Assembly (NCBI RefSeq): GCF_000739875.1 | Contig: NZ_BBJR01000038.1 | Span: forward strand, 62,001 to 126,000 | Reading direction: 5' to 3' | DNA: 64,000 nt | Source of the DNA: Comamonas aquatica NBRC 14918 | GTDB lineage: Bacteria > Pseudomonadota > Gammaproteobacteria > Burkholderiales > Burkholderiaceae_C | In this document: piece by piece, positions 35,401 to 44,406 of the stretch | Layout: every line of letters begins with the position of its first letter | Numbering within the stretch: position 1 is the stretch's first letter | Translations under genes and position numbers: made by a program | The notes under the pieces: model-generated | Told to the model about the DNA's origin: nothing | What the model saw: the letters and a program-made list of their open reading frames with translations, nothing else | The model's database searches: none

Positions 35401-35477
35401 GGAAGAACACTCCGGGGGAACAAGGGCGGCACGCGCCCGCCAGCGGGCTGCGCGCCGCAGGTCATTCTGTATGGGTA

Positions 35478-35513
35478 TGACCTGGGGGTCAGATTATCGT
35501 TTGACCCAGGTCA
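35478..35513. promoter_or_regulatory. Paired TGACC dyads: likely LysR binding region
   Basis: Two adjacent palindromes, TGACCTGGGGGTCA (35478-35491) and TGACCCAGGTCA (35502-35513), are spaced by ten AT-rich bases. Outer arms TGACCTGGG and CCCAGGTCA also form a larger inverted repeat. They lie between the divergent LysR and 2-oxoadipate genes, 97 bp before the latter. Confidence 0.65.
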
Positions 35514-35609
35514 ATCCGCCCCCCTACATTCCCCCATACGCAGGGGCGCTGCCGGTGCCGCCACATGGCCGCCCCGCCCCTTTCCCCCGGAACCCGACTG
35601 CCCCCCCTC

Positions 35610-37013
35610 ATGAGCACCACGCACCACACCCCTGCCCACCTGGTCTCCAGCGACGAGATTCGCACCCGCTTCTCGCGCGCCATGTCCGAGATGTACCGCA
35701 CCGAAGTGCCCCAGTACGGCACGCTGGTGGAGCTGGTGGCCGACATCAACGCCCAGGTGCTGCAGGCCGACCCTGCCCTGCAGGCGCAGATGGCGCACAG
35801 CGGCGAGCTGCCACGCCTGGACGTGGAGCGCCACGGCGCCATCCGCGTGGGCACGGCCCAGGAGCTGGCCACGCTGCGCCGCCTGTTTGCCGTCATGGGC
35901 ATGCAGCCCGTGGGCTATTACGACCTGTCGGTGGCCGGCGTGCCCGTGCACTCCACCGCCTTCCGCCCGGTCACGGATGCGGCCCTGCTGGCCAACCCGT
36001 TCCGCGTCTTCACCTCGCTGCTGCGCCTGGAGCTGATCGCCGACCCGGCCCTGCGCGCGCAGGCGGCCGCCATCCTGGCGCGGCGCAACATCTTCACCCC
36101 CGGTGTGTTGGAGCTGATCGTCCAGGCCGAAGCCGCCGGCGGCCTGGACAGTGCCGACGCCGACCGCTTCGTGCGGGAAGCGCTGGAAACCTTCCGCTGG
36201 CACAGCGAGGCCACCGTGGATGCCGCCACCTACGACGCGCTGCAAAAGTCCCACCGCCTGGTGGCCGATGTGGTGTGCTTCAAGGGCCCGCACATCAACC
36301 ACCTGACGCCGCGCACCCTGGACATCGACGCCGCCCAAGCCGCCATGCCCGCACGCGGCATGGATGCCAAGGACGTGGTCGAAGGCCCGCCGCGCCGCGC
36401 CTGCCCCATCCTGCTGCGTCAGACCAGCTTCAAGGCCCTCAAGGAGGCCGTGCGCTTCACCGATGCCGGGGCGGACCGTGCCGGTGCGCACACCGCGCGC
36501 TTCGGCGAGATCGAGCAGCGCGGCGTCGCCCTGACGCACCAGGGCCGCGCCCTGTACGACCGCCTGCTGGGCGAGGTGCGCAGCATGGGCAATGCCGGCA
36601 GCGCCGCGGCCGACTACCCCACGCGCCTGGCACAGGCCTTCGCCCAATTCCCCGACAGCCACGCCGAGCTGCGCCGCCAGGGCCTGGCCTTCTACCGCTA
36701 CAGCCTGACGGCCCAGGGCCAGGCGCAGGCAGGCGATCTGGCGGCCGACGCCGACCTGGAACAACTGCTGGCCCAAGGCCTGGCCCAGGCCGACCCCATC
36801 ACCTACGAAGACTTCCTGCCCGTGAGCGCAGCCGGCATCTTCCAGTCCAACCTGGGCGGGGATGAGCAAAAGCACTACCAGGCCCACGCCGCGCAACAGG
36901 CCTTCGAGGCCGACCTCGGTGCCCCGGTGCTCGACGAGATCGCGCTGTACGCGCAGGCGCAGCAGCGCTCCATCGACGCCGTGCGCGCCGCCCTGGGCGC
37001 CGTGGCCGCCTGA
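35610..37013 (+). CDS. hglS: 2-oxoadipate dioxygenase/decarboxylase (HglS/YdcJ, DUF1338)
   Basis: A 467-residue member of the DUF1338 family. HglS converts 2-oxoadipate to D-2-hydroxyglutarate in lysine breakdown, using iron. Residues matching the known site are His75 and Arg79 in RHGAIR, His231 in HINHLTPR, and a Glu in FGEIEQRG (300 or 302). Strong family blocks are YDLSVAGVPVHSTAFRP, FRVFTSLLRLELI, and PILLRQTSFKALKE. The start at 35610 fits the family; an upstream ATG at 35565 is possible. The aminotransferase downstream would make its substrate. Confidence 0.88.
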   Translation: MSTTHHTPAHLVSSDEIRTRFSRAMSEMYRTEVPQYGTLVELVADINAQVLQADPALQAQMAHSGELPRLDVERHGAIRVGTAQELATLRRLFAVMGMQPVGYYDLSVAGVPVHSTAFRPVTDAALLANPFRVFTSLLRLELIADPALRAQAAAILARRNIFTPGVLELIVQAEAAGGLDSADADRFVREALETFRWHSEATVDAATYDALQKSHRLVADVVCFKGPHINHLTPRTLDIDAAQAAMPARGMDAKDVVEGPPRRACPILLRQTSFKALKEAVRFTDAGADRAGAHTARFGEIEQRGVALTHQGRALYDRLLGEVRSMGNAGSAAADYPTRLAQAFAQFPDSHAELRRQGLAFYRYSLTAQGQAQAGDLAADADLEQLLAQGLAQADPITYEDFLPVSAAGIFQSNLGGDEQKHYQAHAAQQAFEADLGAPVLDEIALYAQAQQRSIDAVRAALGAVAA

Positions 37014-37074
37014 ACGCCCCGCCTGGCCCCGGCGGCCGGAGCGATCCGGCCGCCACCTGACTGGATTGCCCTGT

Positions 37075-38325
37075 ATGCACACCCCTTCCACGGCGGACGG
37101 CATGGCCGCCTTCGCCCCGCTGTTTGCCGAGCCCGCGGGCTCGCCCATCCGGGAGCTGTTCCCCTACCTCAGCCGCCCCGGCATGATTTCCCTGGCGGGG
37201 GGCTATCCCTCGCCCAGCCTGTTCGATGCCGAGGGACTGGCGGCCGCGGCCACCCAGGCCCTGGGCCAGGGCCCGGCGCTGCTGCAATATGGCGCCACTG
37301 AAGGCCTGCCCGTGCTGCGCGAAGCCCTGGCCGGCCAATGCCAGGCGCGCGGCATGGCGGCCGCCGCCAGCGACATCCTGGTGACCACCGGCTCGCAGCA
37401 GGCGTTCGACCTGCTGGTGCGCGTGCTGGTGGCCCCCGGCGACACCGTGCTGGTGGAAGTGCCCGCCTACCCCGCCACCTTGCAGGCCCTGCGCCTGGCG
37501 CAGGCGCACATCGTGCCGGTGCCCATGGACGCCGAGGGGCTGCAGACCGAGGCCCTGGCGCAGTTGCTGGCCGAGCTGCCCGCCGCACAGCGGCCCAAGC
37601 TGCTGTACACGGTGCCCAATTTCTCCAACCCCCGCGGTACCTTGCTGAGCGCAGCGCGCCGCAGCGCCCTGGTGGAGCTGGCACAGCGCTATGGTTTTTG
37701 GGTGGTGGAAGACGATCCGTACGGTGAACTGCGCTTCGATGCCGCCGGCGGGGACGCAACGCCCCCACCCGCCACCGTCTACGCCACCGCCCAGCAGGCG
37801 GTGGGTGCAGGGCGCAACCCGGTGCTCTACCTGTCCAGCCTGTCCAAGACCGTGGCGCCGGCGCTGCGCGTGGGCTGGATGCTGGGCGATGCCGCCGTGC
37901 TGCGCCGCTGCACCATCGCCAAGCAGACCGTGGACCTGTGCACCGCGCCGCTGACCCAGGCCATGGCCGCCTGCTACCTGCACAGCGGCCGCTACCCGGC
38001 CACGGTGGAGCGCGCGCGCGCCACCTACCAGCAGCGCATGCAGACCCTGGTGCAGGGCTTGCAGCAGCACCTGCCCGGCCACATCCGCTGCAGCCCACCG
38101 GCGGGCGGGATGTTTGTCTGGGCCCAGATCGACCACGGCATCGACCCGCAGCGCCTGTTTGACGCGGCCGTGGCCGCCCAGGTGCTGTACGTGCCGGGGC
38201 AGGCGTTCTTCCCGCACGCCCCGGACCGCCACACCATGCGCTTGTCGTTCGCCGCGCCGGATGTGCCGCAGATCGAGCAGGCCGTGCAGCGCCTGGTCCA
38301 CGCCGTGGCCCAGGCGCGCGACTGA
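37075..38325 (+). CDS. PLP-dependent aminotransferase, probable 2-aminoadipate transaminase
   Basis: A 416-residue fold-type I aminotransferase of the MocR/2-aminoadipate (LysN-like) class, without a DNA-binding domain. Marks are MISLAGGYPSPSLFD, LLQYGATEGLPVLREAL, VPNFSNPRGTLLS, VVEDDPYGELRFD and the PLP lysine Lys258 in YLSSLSKTVAPALRVGW. It lies 61 bp after the HglS-type gene and on the same strand. That pairing points to 2-aminoadipate to 2-oxoadipate conversion in lysine catabolism; the substrate is inferred from context. Confidence 0.85.
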   Translation: MHTPSTADGMAAFAPLFAEPAGSPIRELFPYLSRPGMISLAGGYPSPSLFDAEGLAAAATQALGQGPALLQYGATEGLPVLREALAGQCQARGMAAAASDILVTTGSQQAFDLLVRVLVAPGDTVLVEVPAYPATLQALRLAQAHIVPVPMDAEGLQTEALAQLLAELPAAQRPKLLYTVPNFSNPRGTLLSAARRSALVELAQRYGFWVVEDDPYGELRFDAAGGDATPPPATVYATAQQAVGAGRNPVLYLSSLSKTVAPALRVGWMLGDAAVLRRCTIAKQTVDLCTAPLTQAMAACYLHSGRYPATVERARATYQQRMQTLVQGLQQHLPGHIRCSPPAGGMFVWAQIDHGIDPQRLFDAAVAAQVLYVPGQAFFPHAPDRHTMRLSFAAPDVPQIEQAVQRLVHAVAQARD

Positions 38326-38357
38326 CACGGCACGGTGGCGGGGGAGCGCCCCGCGCC

Positions 38358-39164
38358 TCAGTCCCAGGCGGGCGCCAGCCCTTCGGGGTTGACCTCGCGG
38401 CCATGGCGCTCCAGCGTGGCGATCGCGGCCATGTCCTCGGCATCCAGGGTCAGATCCTGCGCGCGCAGATTGCTGGCCAGGTGCTCGCGCCGGGTCGAGG
38501 AGGGAATCACCGCATAGCCCAGCTGCAGCGCCCAGGCCAGGGCCACCTGGGCCACGGTGGCTTGGTGCTTGGCCGCAATCCGGGCCAGCACCGGGTCCTG
38601 CAGCACCTTGCCGTAGGCCAGCGTCATGTACGAGGTGACGGCAATCCCCTGCGCCTGCAGGAAGGCCGTCAGCCGGTGGTTTTGCAGGTAGGGGCTCAGC
38701 TCGATCTGGTTGGTGGCGATCTCGCCGGGGCCCACGATGTCGATGGCTTGCTGCGTGAACGCGATGTTGAAGTTGGAGATGCCGATCTGGCGGGTCAGGC
38801 CCAGGGCCTTGGCCTCGGCCAGGGCCGCCATCGTTTCAGCCAGTGCCACGCCGTTGCCGGGCGCAGGCCAGTGGATCAGCGTCAGGTCCACCTGGTCGGT
38901 GCGCAGCTTCGCCAGGCTCTCGCGCAGGCTGGGCACCAGCCGGGCCCGGCTGTAGTGCTCGGTCCAGATCTTGGTGGTCACGAACAGCTCGGAACGCGGA
39001 ACGCCGCTCTCGGCGATGGCCTGGCCGACTTCGGCCTCGTTGCCATAGATCTGCGCGGTATCGATGGCGCGGTAGCCCACGTCCAGCGCATTGCGCACCG
39101 AGTCGATCACGGTCTGGCCGTTCAGGCGAAAGGTGCCGACGCCAAAGCAAGGGATGTTGGTCAT
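38358..39164 (-). CDS. dkgB: 2,5-diketo-D-gluconate reductase B
   Basis: A 268-residue aldo/keto reductase that closely resembles E. coli DkgB over its whole length. The catalytic tetrad is Asp35 and Tyr40 (in [11 protein letters not shown]), Lys65 (in VTTKIW) and His97 (in TLIHWPAP). NADPH-binding sequence [14 protein letters not shown] and the end EGLAPAWD are conserved. It reduces a range of aldehydes and ketones, such as methylglyoxal or diketogluconate. It lies 18 bp after the MFS gene and is probably cotranscribed with it. Confidence 0.92.
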   Translation of the reverse strand: MTNIPCFGVGTFRLNGQTVIDSVRNALDVGYRAIDTAQIYGNEAEVGQAIAESGVPRSELFVTTKIWTEHYSRARLVPSLRESLAKLRTDQVDLTLIHWPAPGNGVALAETMAALAEAKALGLTRQIGISNFNIAFTQQAIDIVGPGEIATNQIELSPYLQNHRLTAFLQAQGIAVTSYMTLAYGKVLQDPVLARIAAKHQATVAQVALAWALQLGYAVIPSSTRREHLASNLRAQDLTLDAEDMAAIATLERHGREVNPEGLAPAWD

Positions 39165-39182
39165 ATCAAGACTCCAGAAAAA

Positions 39183-40355
39183 TCACAAGGAAGAAGTGCA
39201 GACAGCCGCCGGACTGCGGTCACGCCGGCCCAGCCAGGCCAGCCCCAGGCCGCTGGCGGCCAGGGCCGCGCCCACCAAGGGCACGGCGGCATAGCCCCAG
39301 CCCAGGCTGATCACCAGCCCACCCAGCGCCGCCCCCAGGGCGTTGCCCAGGTTGAAGGCGCCCACATTCACGGACGAGGCCAGACTGGGCGCCTGGGCTG
39401 CCGCCTGCATCACCCGCATCTGCACCGGCGGCACGATGCCAAAGGCCGCTGCCCCCCACACCACCAGACCGATGGCGGCCCCCAGCTGGGTCATCAGCAG
39501 CAGCGGCAGCACGGCCATGGTCAGGGCCAGCGTCGCCAGGATGAGCAGGGTGGCGCCGTCGAGCGACCAGTCGGCCAGCCGTCCTCCCAGGCTGTTGCCC
39601 AGGGTGAAACCGACCCCGATCAGCACCAGTGCCAGGGCCACAAAGCCGGGGCTGGCCTGCGTCAGCTCGGTCAGCACCGGTGCCACGTAGGTGTAGAGCG
39701 CGAACATCGCCCCCGACCCGAGGACCGTGGTCCCCATGGCCAGCAACACGGACGGCTGCACCAGCACCGCCAGCTCACGGCGCACGTTGGGGCGCGGGCC
39801 GGCCTCGCCTGCGGGCAGTGCCAGCCAGAGGGCAACCATCGTGATCAGGCCCAGCACGGCGGTGCCGCCGAACGCCAGGCGCCAGCCCAGTTGCTGCCCG
39901 ACCCAGGTCGCCACCGGCACGCCACCGATGTTGGCCACGGTCAGGCCCATGAACATGGCCGCGATCGCGCTGGCCTGCTTGTCCTTGGGCACGACGCTGG
40001 CGGCCACCACGGCCCCGATGCCAAAGAACGCCCCGTGGTTGAGGCTGGTGATCAGCCGCGACAGCAGCAGGCTGGTGTAGCCCGGCGCCAGGGCGGACAG
40101 CAGGTTGCCGACCGTGAAGATCAGCATCAGCGCCACCAGCGCCTTGCGGCGGCCCCAGCGGCTGAACAGCAGGGTCATCACCGGCGCGCCCAGCATCACG
40201 CCGATGGCATAGGCCGACACCAGCATGCCGGCCGTGGGAATGCTGACCTGCACGCCCTCGGCAATCACCGGCAGCAGACCCATGGGACTGAACTCGGTCG
40301 TGCCGATGGCAAATGCACCCACGGCCAACGCAAACAAAGCAAGAGAAGATTTCAT
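39183..40355 (-). CDS. MFS transporter, AraJ/YdhP type
   Basis: A 390-residue 12-helix exporter of the drug:H+ antiporter-1 family. It begins LALFALAVGAFAIGTTEFSP, a hallmark of AraJ/YdhP/SotB members, and has the loop LFSRWGRRKALVAL. It is first in a two-gene unit with dkgB and is divergent from a LysR gene. Export of a sugar or an electrophile handled by DkgB is possible but unproven. Confidence 0.87.
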   Translation of the reverse strand: MKSSLALFALAVGAFAIGTTEFSPMGLLPVIAEGVQVSIPTAGMLVSAYAIGVMLGAPVMTLLFSRWGRRKALVALMLIFTVGNLLSALAPGYTSLLLSRLITSLNHGAFFGIGAVVAASVVPKDKQASAIAAMFMGLTVANIGGVPVATWVGQQLGWRLAFGGTAVLGLITMVALWLALPAGEAGPRPNVRRELAVLVQPSVLLAMGTTVLGSGAMFALYTYVAPVLTELTQASPGFVALALVLIGVGFTLGNSLGGRLADWSLDGATLLILATLALTMAVLPLLLMTQLGAAIGLVVWGAAAFGIVPPVQMRVMQAAAQAPSLASSVNVGAFNLGNALGAALGGLVISLGWGYAAVPLVGAALAASGLGLAWLGRRDRSPAAVCTSSL

Positions 40356-40371
40356 GGCCAGCAGTGTGCCC

Positions 40372-40393
40372 GCTTAATATTTGCAGATTAAGC
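40372..40393. promoter_or_regulatory. Inverted repeat in the MFS/LysR divergent promoter
   Basis: GCTTAAT and ATTAAGC are separated by eight bases. Nearby is a ten-base palindrome TTGAATTCAA (40414-40423), seven bases before the LysR ATG. Both are operator candidates. Confidence 0.5.
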
Positions 40394-40430
40394 CCCTTAT
40401 CAGCCAAATTCTTTTGAATTCAATTCAACA

Positions 40431-41333
40431 ATGAAAACCACCCTCGACGAGCTGCAGGCCTTGGTGGCCGTGGTCGATGCGGGCTCCATCACGGCCGCGG
40501 CAGAGCTGCTGGGGCTGACGGTGTCGGCCACCAGCCGCTCCCTGGCCCGGCTGGAAGACAAGCTGCAGACCACGTTGCTGCGCCGCACCACGCGGCGCCT
40601 GGAATTGACCGAGGAAGGTGCCGCCTTCCTGCTGCGTGCCCGCGCCATCCTGGCGTCCGTGGACGAGGCGGAAGAGCTGATGGCGGCACGCCGCACGTGC
40701 CCGGCCGGCCGGCTGCGGGTCGATGCCGCCACCCCGTTCATGCTGCATGTGCTGGTGCCGCTGATCGCGGGCTTTCGCGAGCGCTACCCGGAGGTGGAGC
40801 TGGAGCTGACCTCGAACGAGGGCTTCATCGACCTGCTGGAAAAACGCACCGATGTGGCCTTCCGCATCGGGGCGCTGAAAGACTCCACGCTGCACGCCCG
40901 CCCGGTGGGCAGCAGCCGTGTGCGGGTGCTGGCCAGCCCCGACTACCTGCGGCGCCACGGCACGCCCCGGGACCCCGGCCAGCTCGCCCAGCATGCGCTG
41001 CTGGGGTTCACCCAACCCGAAACCCTGAACGACTGGCCCCTGCGCGATGCCAGTGGCGCCAGCGTGCACATCCAGCCCAGCATTGCTTCGTCCAGCGGCG
41101 AGACGCTGCGCCAGATGGCGCTGGAGGGCTTGGGGATCGTCTGCCTGTCGGACTTCATGACGGCCGCAGACCGCCGCAGCGGGGCGCTGGTGCCGCTGTT
41201 TGCCGCCGCGACGCTGGATGTGCGCCAGGCCATCCATGCCGTCTACTACCGCAACACGGCACTGGCCCCACGCATCACCTGCTTTGTGGACCACATCGTG
41301 CAGGCCCTGTCCACACGGCCGTTCAGCCCCTGA
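40431..41333 (+). CDS. LysR-family regulator, YafC-like
   Basis: A 300-residue LysR regulator of the CrgA/YafC-like group: LDELQALVAVVDAGSITAAA and TVSATSRSLARLEDKL in the winged helix, then RLRVDAATPFMLHVLVPLI and DVAFRIGALKDSTLHARPV in the effector part. In E. coli, dkgB lies beside yafC, the same pairing as here. It probably controls the divergent MFS-dkgB unit. Confidence 0.87.
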   Translation: MKTTLDELQALVAVVDAGSITAAAELLGLTVSATSRSLARLEDKLQTTLLRRTTRRLELTEEGAAFLLRARAILASVDEAEELMAARRTCPAGRLRVDAATPFMLHVLVPLIAGFRERYPEVELELTSNEGFIDLLEKRTDVAFRIGALKDSTLHARPVGSSRVRVLASPDYLRRHGTPRDPGQLAQHALLGFTQPETLNDWPLRDASGASVHIQPSIASSSGETLRQMALEGLGIVCLSDFMTAADRRSGALVPLFAAATLDVRQAIHAVYYRNTALAPRITCFVDHIVQALSTRPFSP

Positions 41334-41412
41334 GGCGCTGCAGGCCGCCCGTGGAAACGACCCGGGGTGGTCCAGGGCAGGCCTGCCGATACAGTGGGGG
41401 CCGGAGCCAGGC

Positions 41413-42717
41413 TCAGCGTGCCAGGTGGGCTTGCACCGCGTCCGCCACGGACAGCAGCTCCCGGTCGCTGTGGCGCTTGCCCACCAGCATCAGGCCGACG
41501 GGCAGTTCCCCGGCGGCGCGCGGCAGGGGCAGCGAGACCGCGGGCAGATCGTAGAAGTTGAACACCGAGGGATTGCGCAGCACCAGCATGTTGGTGCGGT
41601 GGAAGGTGTCGGCATCGTCCAGGCTCTCGATGGTCGGCGCCACCACCGGCACGGTCGGCAGAGCCAGCAGGTCGAAGTCGGCCAGCGCGGCATCCAGCTG
41701 CGTTTGCAACTGCGCCCGGGCCTGCTGCACCCCGACGTAATGGGTGGCCGTGATGGTCTCGCCGCGGCGAATGCGCGACAGCACCAGGGCATCCAGCTGG
41801 TCGGCCTGGCCCGCGGCCAGCAGCTCGCGGTGGATGTGTGCGGCCTCGGCGGCGATCAACGTGCCCTGCTCCTGCAACTGGAACGGTGCGCCCAGCCAAG
41901 CGTCCAGATTCACATCCGTGGTGCGCACCTGGGCAGCGCGCAGCCCGGCCAGGGTCTGCTCGAACGCGGCCAGCACCTGGTCCTCCGTCTGGGTGAACAG
42001 CAGGCCACGTGGCACCGCCACGCGCAGGCCCGCCACCGTGCGTGGCACCAGGGGCGCCCAGGGCTGCTGGGCCAGCACGGCGTCCGTCTGGGCGCAGTCC
42101 AGCACGCTGCGCGACAGCGGGCCCACCGTATCCAGGGAGAACGACAGCGGGAACGCCCCCTCGCGTGGCACCCGGGCCTGCGTGGGCTTGAACCCGGTCA
42201 CCCCGTTCAAGGCTGCGGGAATGCGGATGGAACCGCCGGTGTCCGAACCGATGGCGATCTCGCACATCCCCCGCGCCACGGCCACGCCGGCCCCGGACGA
42301 AGAGCCCCCCGGAATGCGCGCTGCATCCCGGGCATTGCCCGGCGTGCCGTAATGCGGATTGATGCCGATGCCCGAGAACGCGAACTCGGTCATGTTGGTC
42401 TTGCCGATGATGACTGCGCCCGCAGCACGCAGGCGCTGCACGATCACGGCATCGCGCTCGGCCGGCGCTGCCGTATGCCGCACCTTGGAGCCCGCAGTCG
42501 TGGTCTCTCCCGCCACATCAAACAAGTCCTTGACGGACACGATGCGCCCATCCAGAGGCCCCAGGCAAATGCCAGCAGCCGCGCGAGCATCGGCCGCCGC
42601 GGCGGCCTGCAAGGCCGTGTCGGCATACACCTGGGTGAAGATGCGCGCACCTTCGGCGCCAGCATCGGCAATCGCCTGCAAAGCGGCGCGGGTGCGTTCG
42701 AGGGAGGTCGTGGTCAT
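41413..42717 (-). CDS. Amidase (amidase-signature family)
   Basis: A 434-residue hydrolase with the Ser-cisSer-Lys triad: Lys63 in VSVKDLFDVAG, the Ser-rich loop RIPGGSSSGAGVAVA (139-141), and the nucleophile Ser163 in GSDTGGSIRIPAAL. It would hydrolyse an amide to the acid plus ammonia in the cytoplasm. It is the last gene of a long leftward catabolic run, ten bases after a truncated DUF2848 gene. Substrate is unknown. Confidence 0.88.
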   Translation of the reverse strand: MTTTSLERTRAALQAIADAGAEGARIFTQVYADTALQAAAAADARAAAGICLGPLDGRIVSVKDLFDVAGETTTAGSKVRHTAAPAERDAVIVQRLRAAGAVIIGKTNMTEFAFSGIGINPHYGTPGNARDAARIPGGSSSGAGVAVARGMCEIAIGSDTGGSIRIPAALNGVTGFKPTQARVPREGAFPLSFSLDTVGPLSRSVLDCAQTDAVLAQQPWAPLVPRTVAGLRVAVPRGLLFTQTEDQVLAAFEQTLAGLRAAQVRTTDVNLDAWLGAPFQLQEQGTLIAAEAAHIHRELLAAGQADQLDALVLSRIRRGETITATHYVGVQQARAQLQTQLDAALADFDLLALPTVPVVAPTIESLDDADTFHRTNMLVLRNPSVFNFYDLPAVSLPLPRAAGELPVGLMLVGKRHSDRELLSVADAVQAHLAR

Positions 42718-42727
42718 GGCGGTTTTA

Positions 42728-43201
42728 TCAGGCGACTTCGGGCAAAACTTGAACTTCGTAACGGTGGCGCAGCGAGCGCTGCAGCACGGGGTCGTGCAAT
42801 TCCATCTCGAAATTCTGAGAGGGGCGGATACCCCCGATGGCCGGTACGGTACCGCAGGTCATGACATGACCTTCGGCAAACGCCGTGGCACCGGTCGCCC
42901 CCAGATAGCCCTGGATCAGGTCTTCGGGGGTGCGCAACGTGGCTATGCTGCCATCCTGGTAGGGCTTGCGCTCGCCATCTTCCACGATCCACGAGCGCAG
43001 GACCAGCGCATCGATGTGGTCCGCCACATCGGCGTACAGCCAGGCATCGGTGGCCGCGGGCTTGGCGCAGACCTGCTTGGACAAGGCCACGCTGTGGGCT
43101 TCCAGCTTGCGGTCGGTGTGGTCCGAGGCGATGCTTAGGCACAACTGCCCCCCGGCCTGGAAAACCAGGGCTTCGACTTCGCCAGACGAATGCGGCCCCA
43201 C
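42728..43201 (-). pseudogene. DUF2848 gene lacking its 5' third
   Basis: The 157 residues match the C-terminal two-thirds of DUF2848 proteins (usual length about 220, from memory). The frame opens directly at the internal segment GPHSSGEVEALVFQAGGQL, which should be preceded by about 65 residues. The only start is GTG at 43201, and an in-frame TAA lies two codons upstream. No ribosome binding site is visible. The rest is intact, with SDHTDRKLEAHSVALSKQVC and LVLRSWIVEDGERKPYQDG. A deletion or insertion upstream probably removed the 5' end. A functional short form is possible but less likely. Confidence 0.65.
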
Positions 43202-43273
43202 GACTTATACCGATCACTCCCCGAACCGCTTTTTAATGCATAGCATGCTGCTCAAGCACTAAGCGCCTTTCCA

Positions 43274-43305
43274 TGCATTTTATGCAACATTTGGCTGCAT
43301 GCAGC
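43274..43305. promoter_or_regulatory. Cluster of perfect palindromes upstream of truncated DUF2848
   Basis: TGCATTTTATGCA (43274-43286) and GCTGCATGCAGC (43294-43305) lie eight bases apart in an AT-richer stretch that also contains AATGCATAGCATGCTG near 43235. They could be operators or a recombination scar at the point of truncation. Confidence 0.45.
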
Positions 43306-43399
43306 ACCCGGAAAGGCGGCCTGGCACTGGCACCGATGCTGGTGACCCTGTGTGCAGACGCTGCCCGCCGTGGACTTCTGCCCCCATCGTTCGACGGAC

Positions 43400-44323
43400 T
43401 CAGCCCGCGGGACCGCGGTGGATCGGCAGCCCGGGGGTGTCCAGCACGGTGGTCAGAATGCGGCCGTGCGTGGAGTCGGTGACAAAGAGCTGCGTGCGCA
43501 GGGTGCCGCCAAACGCCAGGTTGGTGGTCGAACTGCCCGGCACGCCGCGCAGCACCTGCACCGGTTCCGCCCGGTGGTTCAGCACCCAGACGTAGCCCAG
43601 GCCCGGGTTGGCCACCAGGACATGGCCCTGGGCGTCCACCGCCAGACCGTCCGGGCCACTGGGCCCGTACGAGGTGAAGAACTGGCTGACCTTGGCCACG
43701 CTGCCATCGGGCAGCAGGGGCACGCGCCACACGCAATTGCCGCGGGTGACCGCCAGGTACAGCACACAGCCATCGGGCGACAGGGCCACTCCATTCGGGC
43801 TGGGCACGTTGTGCAGCAGCAGGTCCAGCTGACCATTCGGGCGCAGGCGGTACAGGCGCCCGCAGGGGTCGTGCAGGCCGCTCTGGCCCTGGTCGGTGAA
43901 GTACAGGTTGCCTTCGGCATCGAAGACCAGGTCGTTCACGCCCTTGAAACGTTCGCTGTTGCGCCGCTCCAGGAAGGGGGTGACGGTACCGCTGGCCACA
44001 TCCAGCTGCATCAGGCCGTTCTTGTAGTCGGTGATGAGCAGGGTGCCGGGGCGCAGAAACTTCATGCCATTCGGTTCGCCGTCGTACTCGGCCACCAGGC
44101 TCCAGGCGCCCTGCGCATCGATGCGGAAGATGCGGCCCCAGGGGATGTCGGTCACGTACAGATGGCCGGCCTCGTCCAGCACAGGGCCTTCGAGGAAGGA
44201 GTCGGTGATGGTGCCGCCCCGGTTGGCATCGGCCCAGGCGCTGCGCTGGGCACGGCGGAAGGCATCGGGCATGGTGCTGAACGTGTCCAGTTCACGAACT
44301 TCGGGAGGGTGCAGCAAAAACAT
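43400..44323 (-). CDS. SMP-30/gluconolactonase-family lactonase
   Basis: A 307-residue six-bladed beta-propeller of the SMP-30/gluconolactonase/LRE family. Metal-binding positions are suggested by EGPVLDEAGHLYVTDI (Glu near the start), GVNDLVFDAEGNLYFTD (Asn) and GPDGLAVDAQGHVLVAN (Asp). No signal peptide is visible. The expected reaction is hydrolysis of an aldonolactone or related ester. It follows an amidohydrolase of the lactone-acting COG3618 type, which fits a sugar-acid lactone pathway. Confidence 0.85.
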   Translation of the reverse strand: MFLLHPPEVRELDTFSTMPDAFRRAQRSAWADANRGGTITDSFLEGPVLDEAGHLYVTDIPWGRIFRIDAQGAWSLVAEYDGEPNGMKFLRPGTLLITDYKNGLMQLDVASGTVTPFLERRNSERFKGVNDLVFDAEGNLYFTDQGQSGLHDPCGRLYRLRPNGQLDLLLHNVPSPNGVALSPDGCVLYLAVTRGNCVWRVPLLPDGSVAKVSQFFTSYGPSGPDGLAVDAQGHVLVANPGLGYVWVLNHRAEPVQVLRGVPGSSTTNLAFGGTLRTQLFVTDSTHGRILTTVLDTPGLPIHRGPAG

Positions 44324-44406
44324 GAAAGCAGCTTTCTTCGGGATGGAATCAGGGCCCGACCGGCCTGGGCTTGCAGTGCCCAGGGTCGGGACCGGCGATG
44401 AAATTG

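Noticed and set aside
38337-38357. GC-rich hairpin between the aminotransferase and dkgB genes considered as a terminator
   Set aside because: Short stem with no T run on either strand; not distinguishable from background in GC-rich DNA.
38403-40391. 662-codon plus-strand frame under dkgB and the MFS gene
   Set aside because: It is the antisense shadow of two genes with clear family matches and contains no domain.
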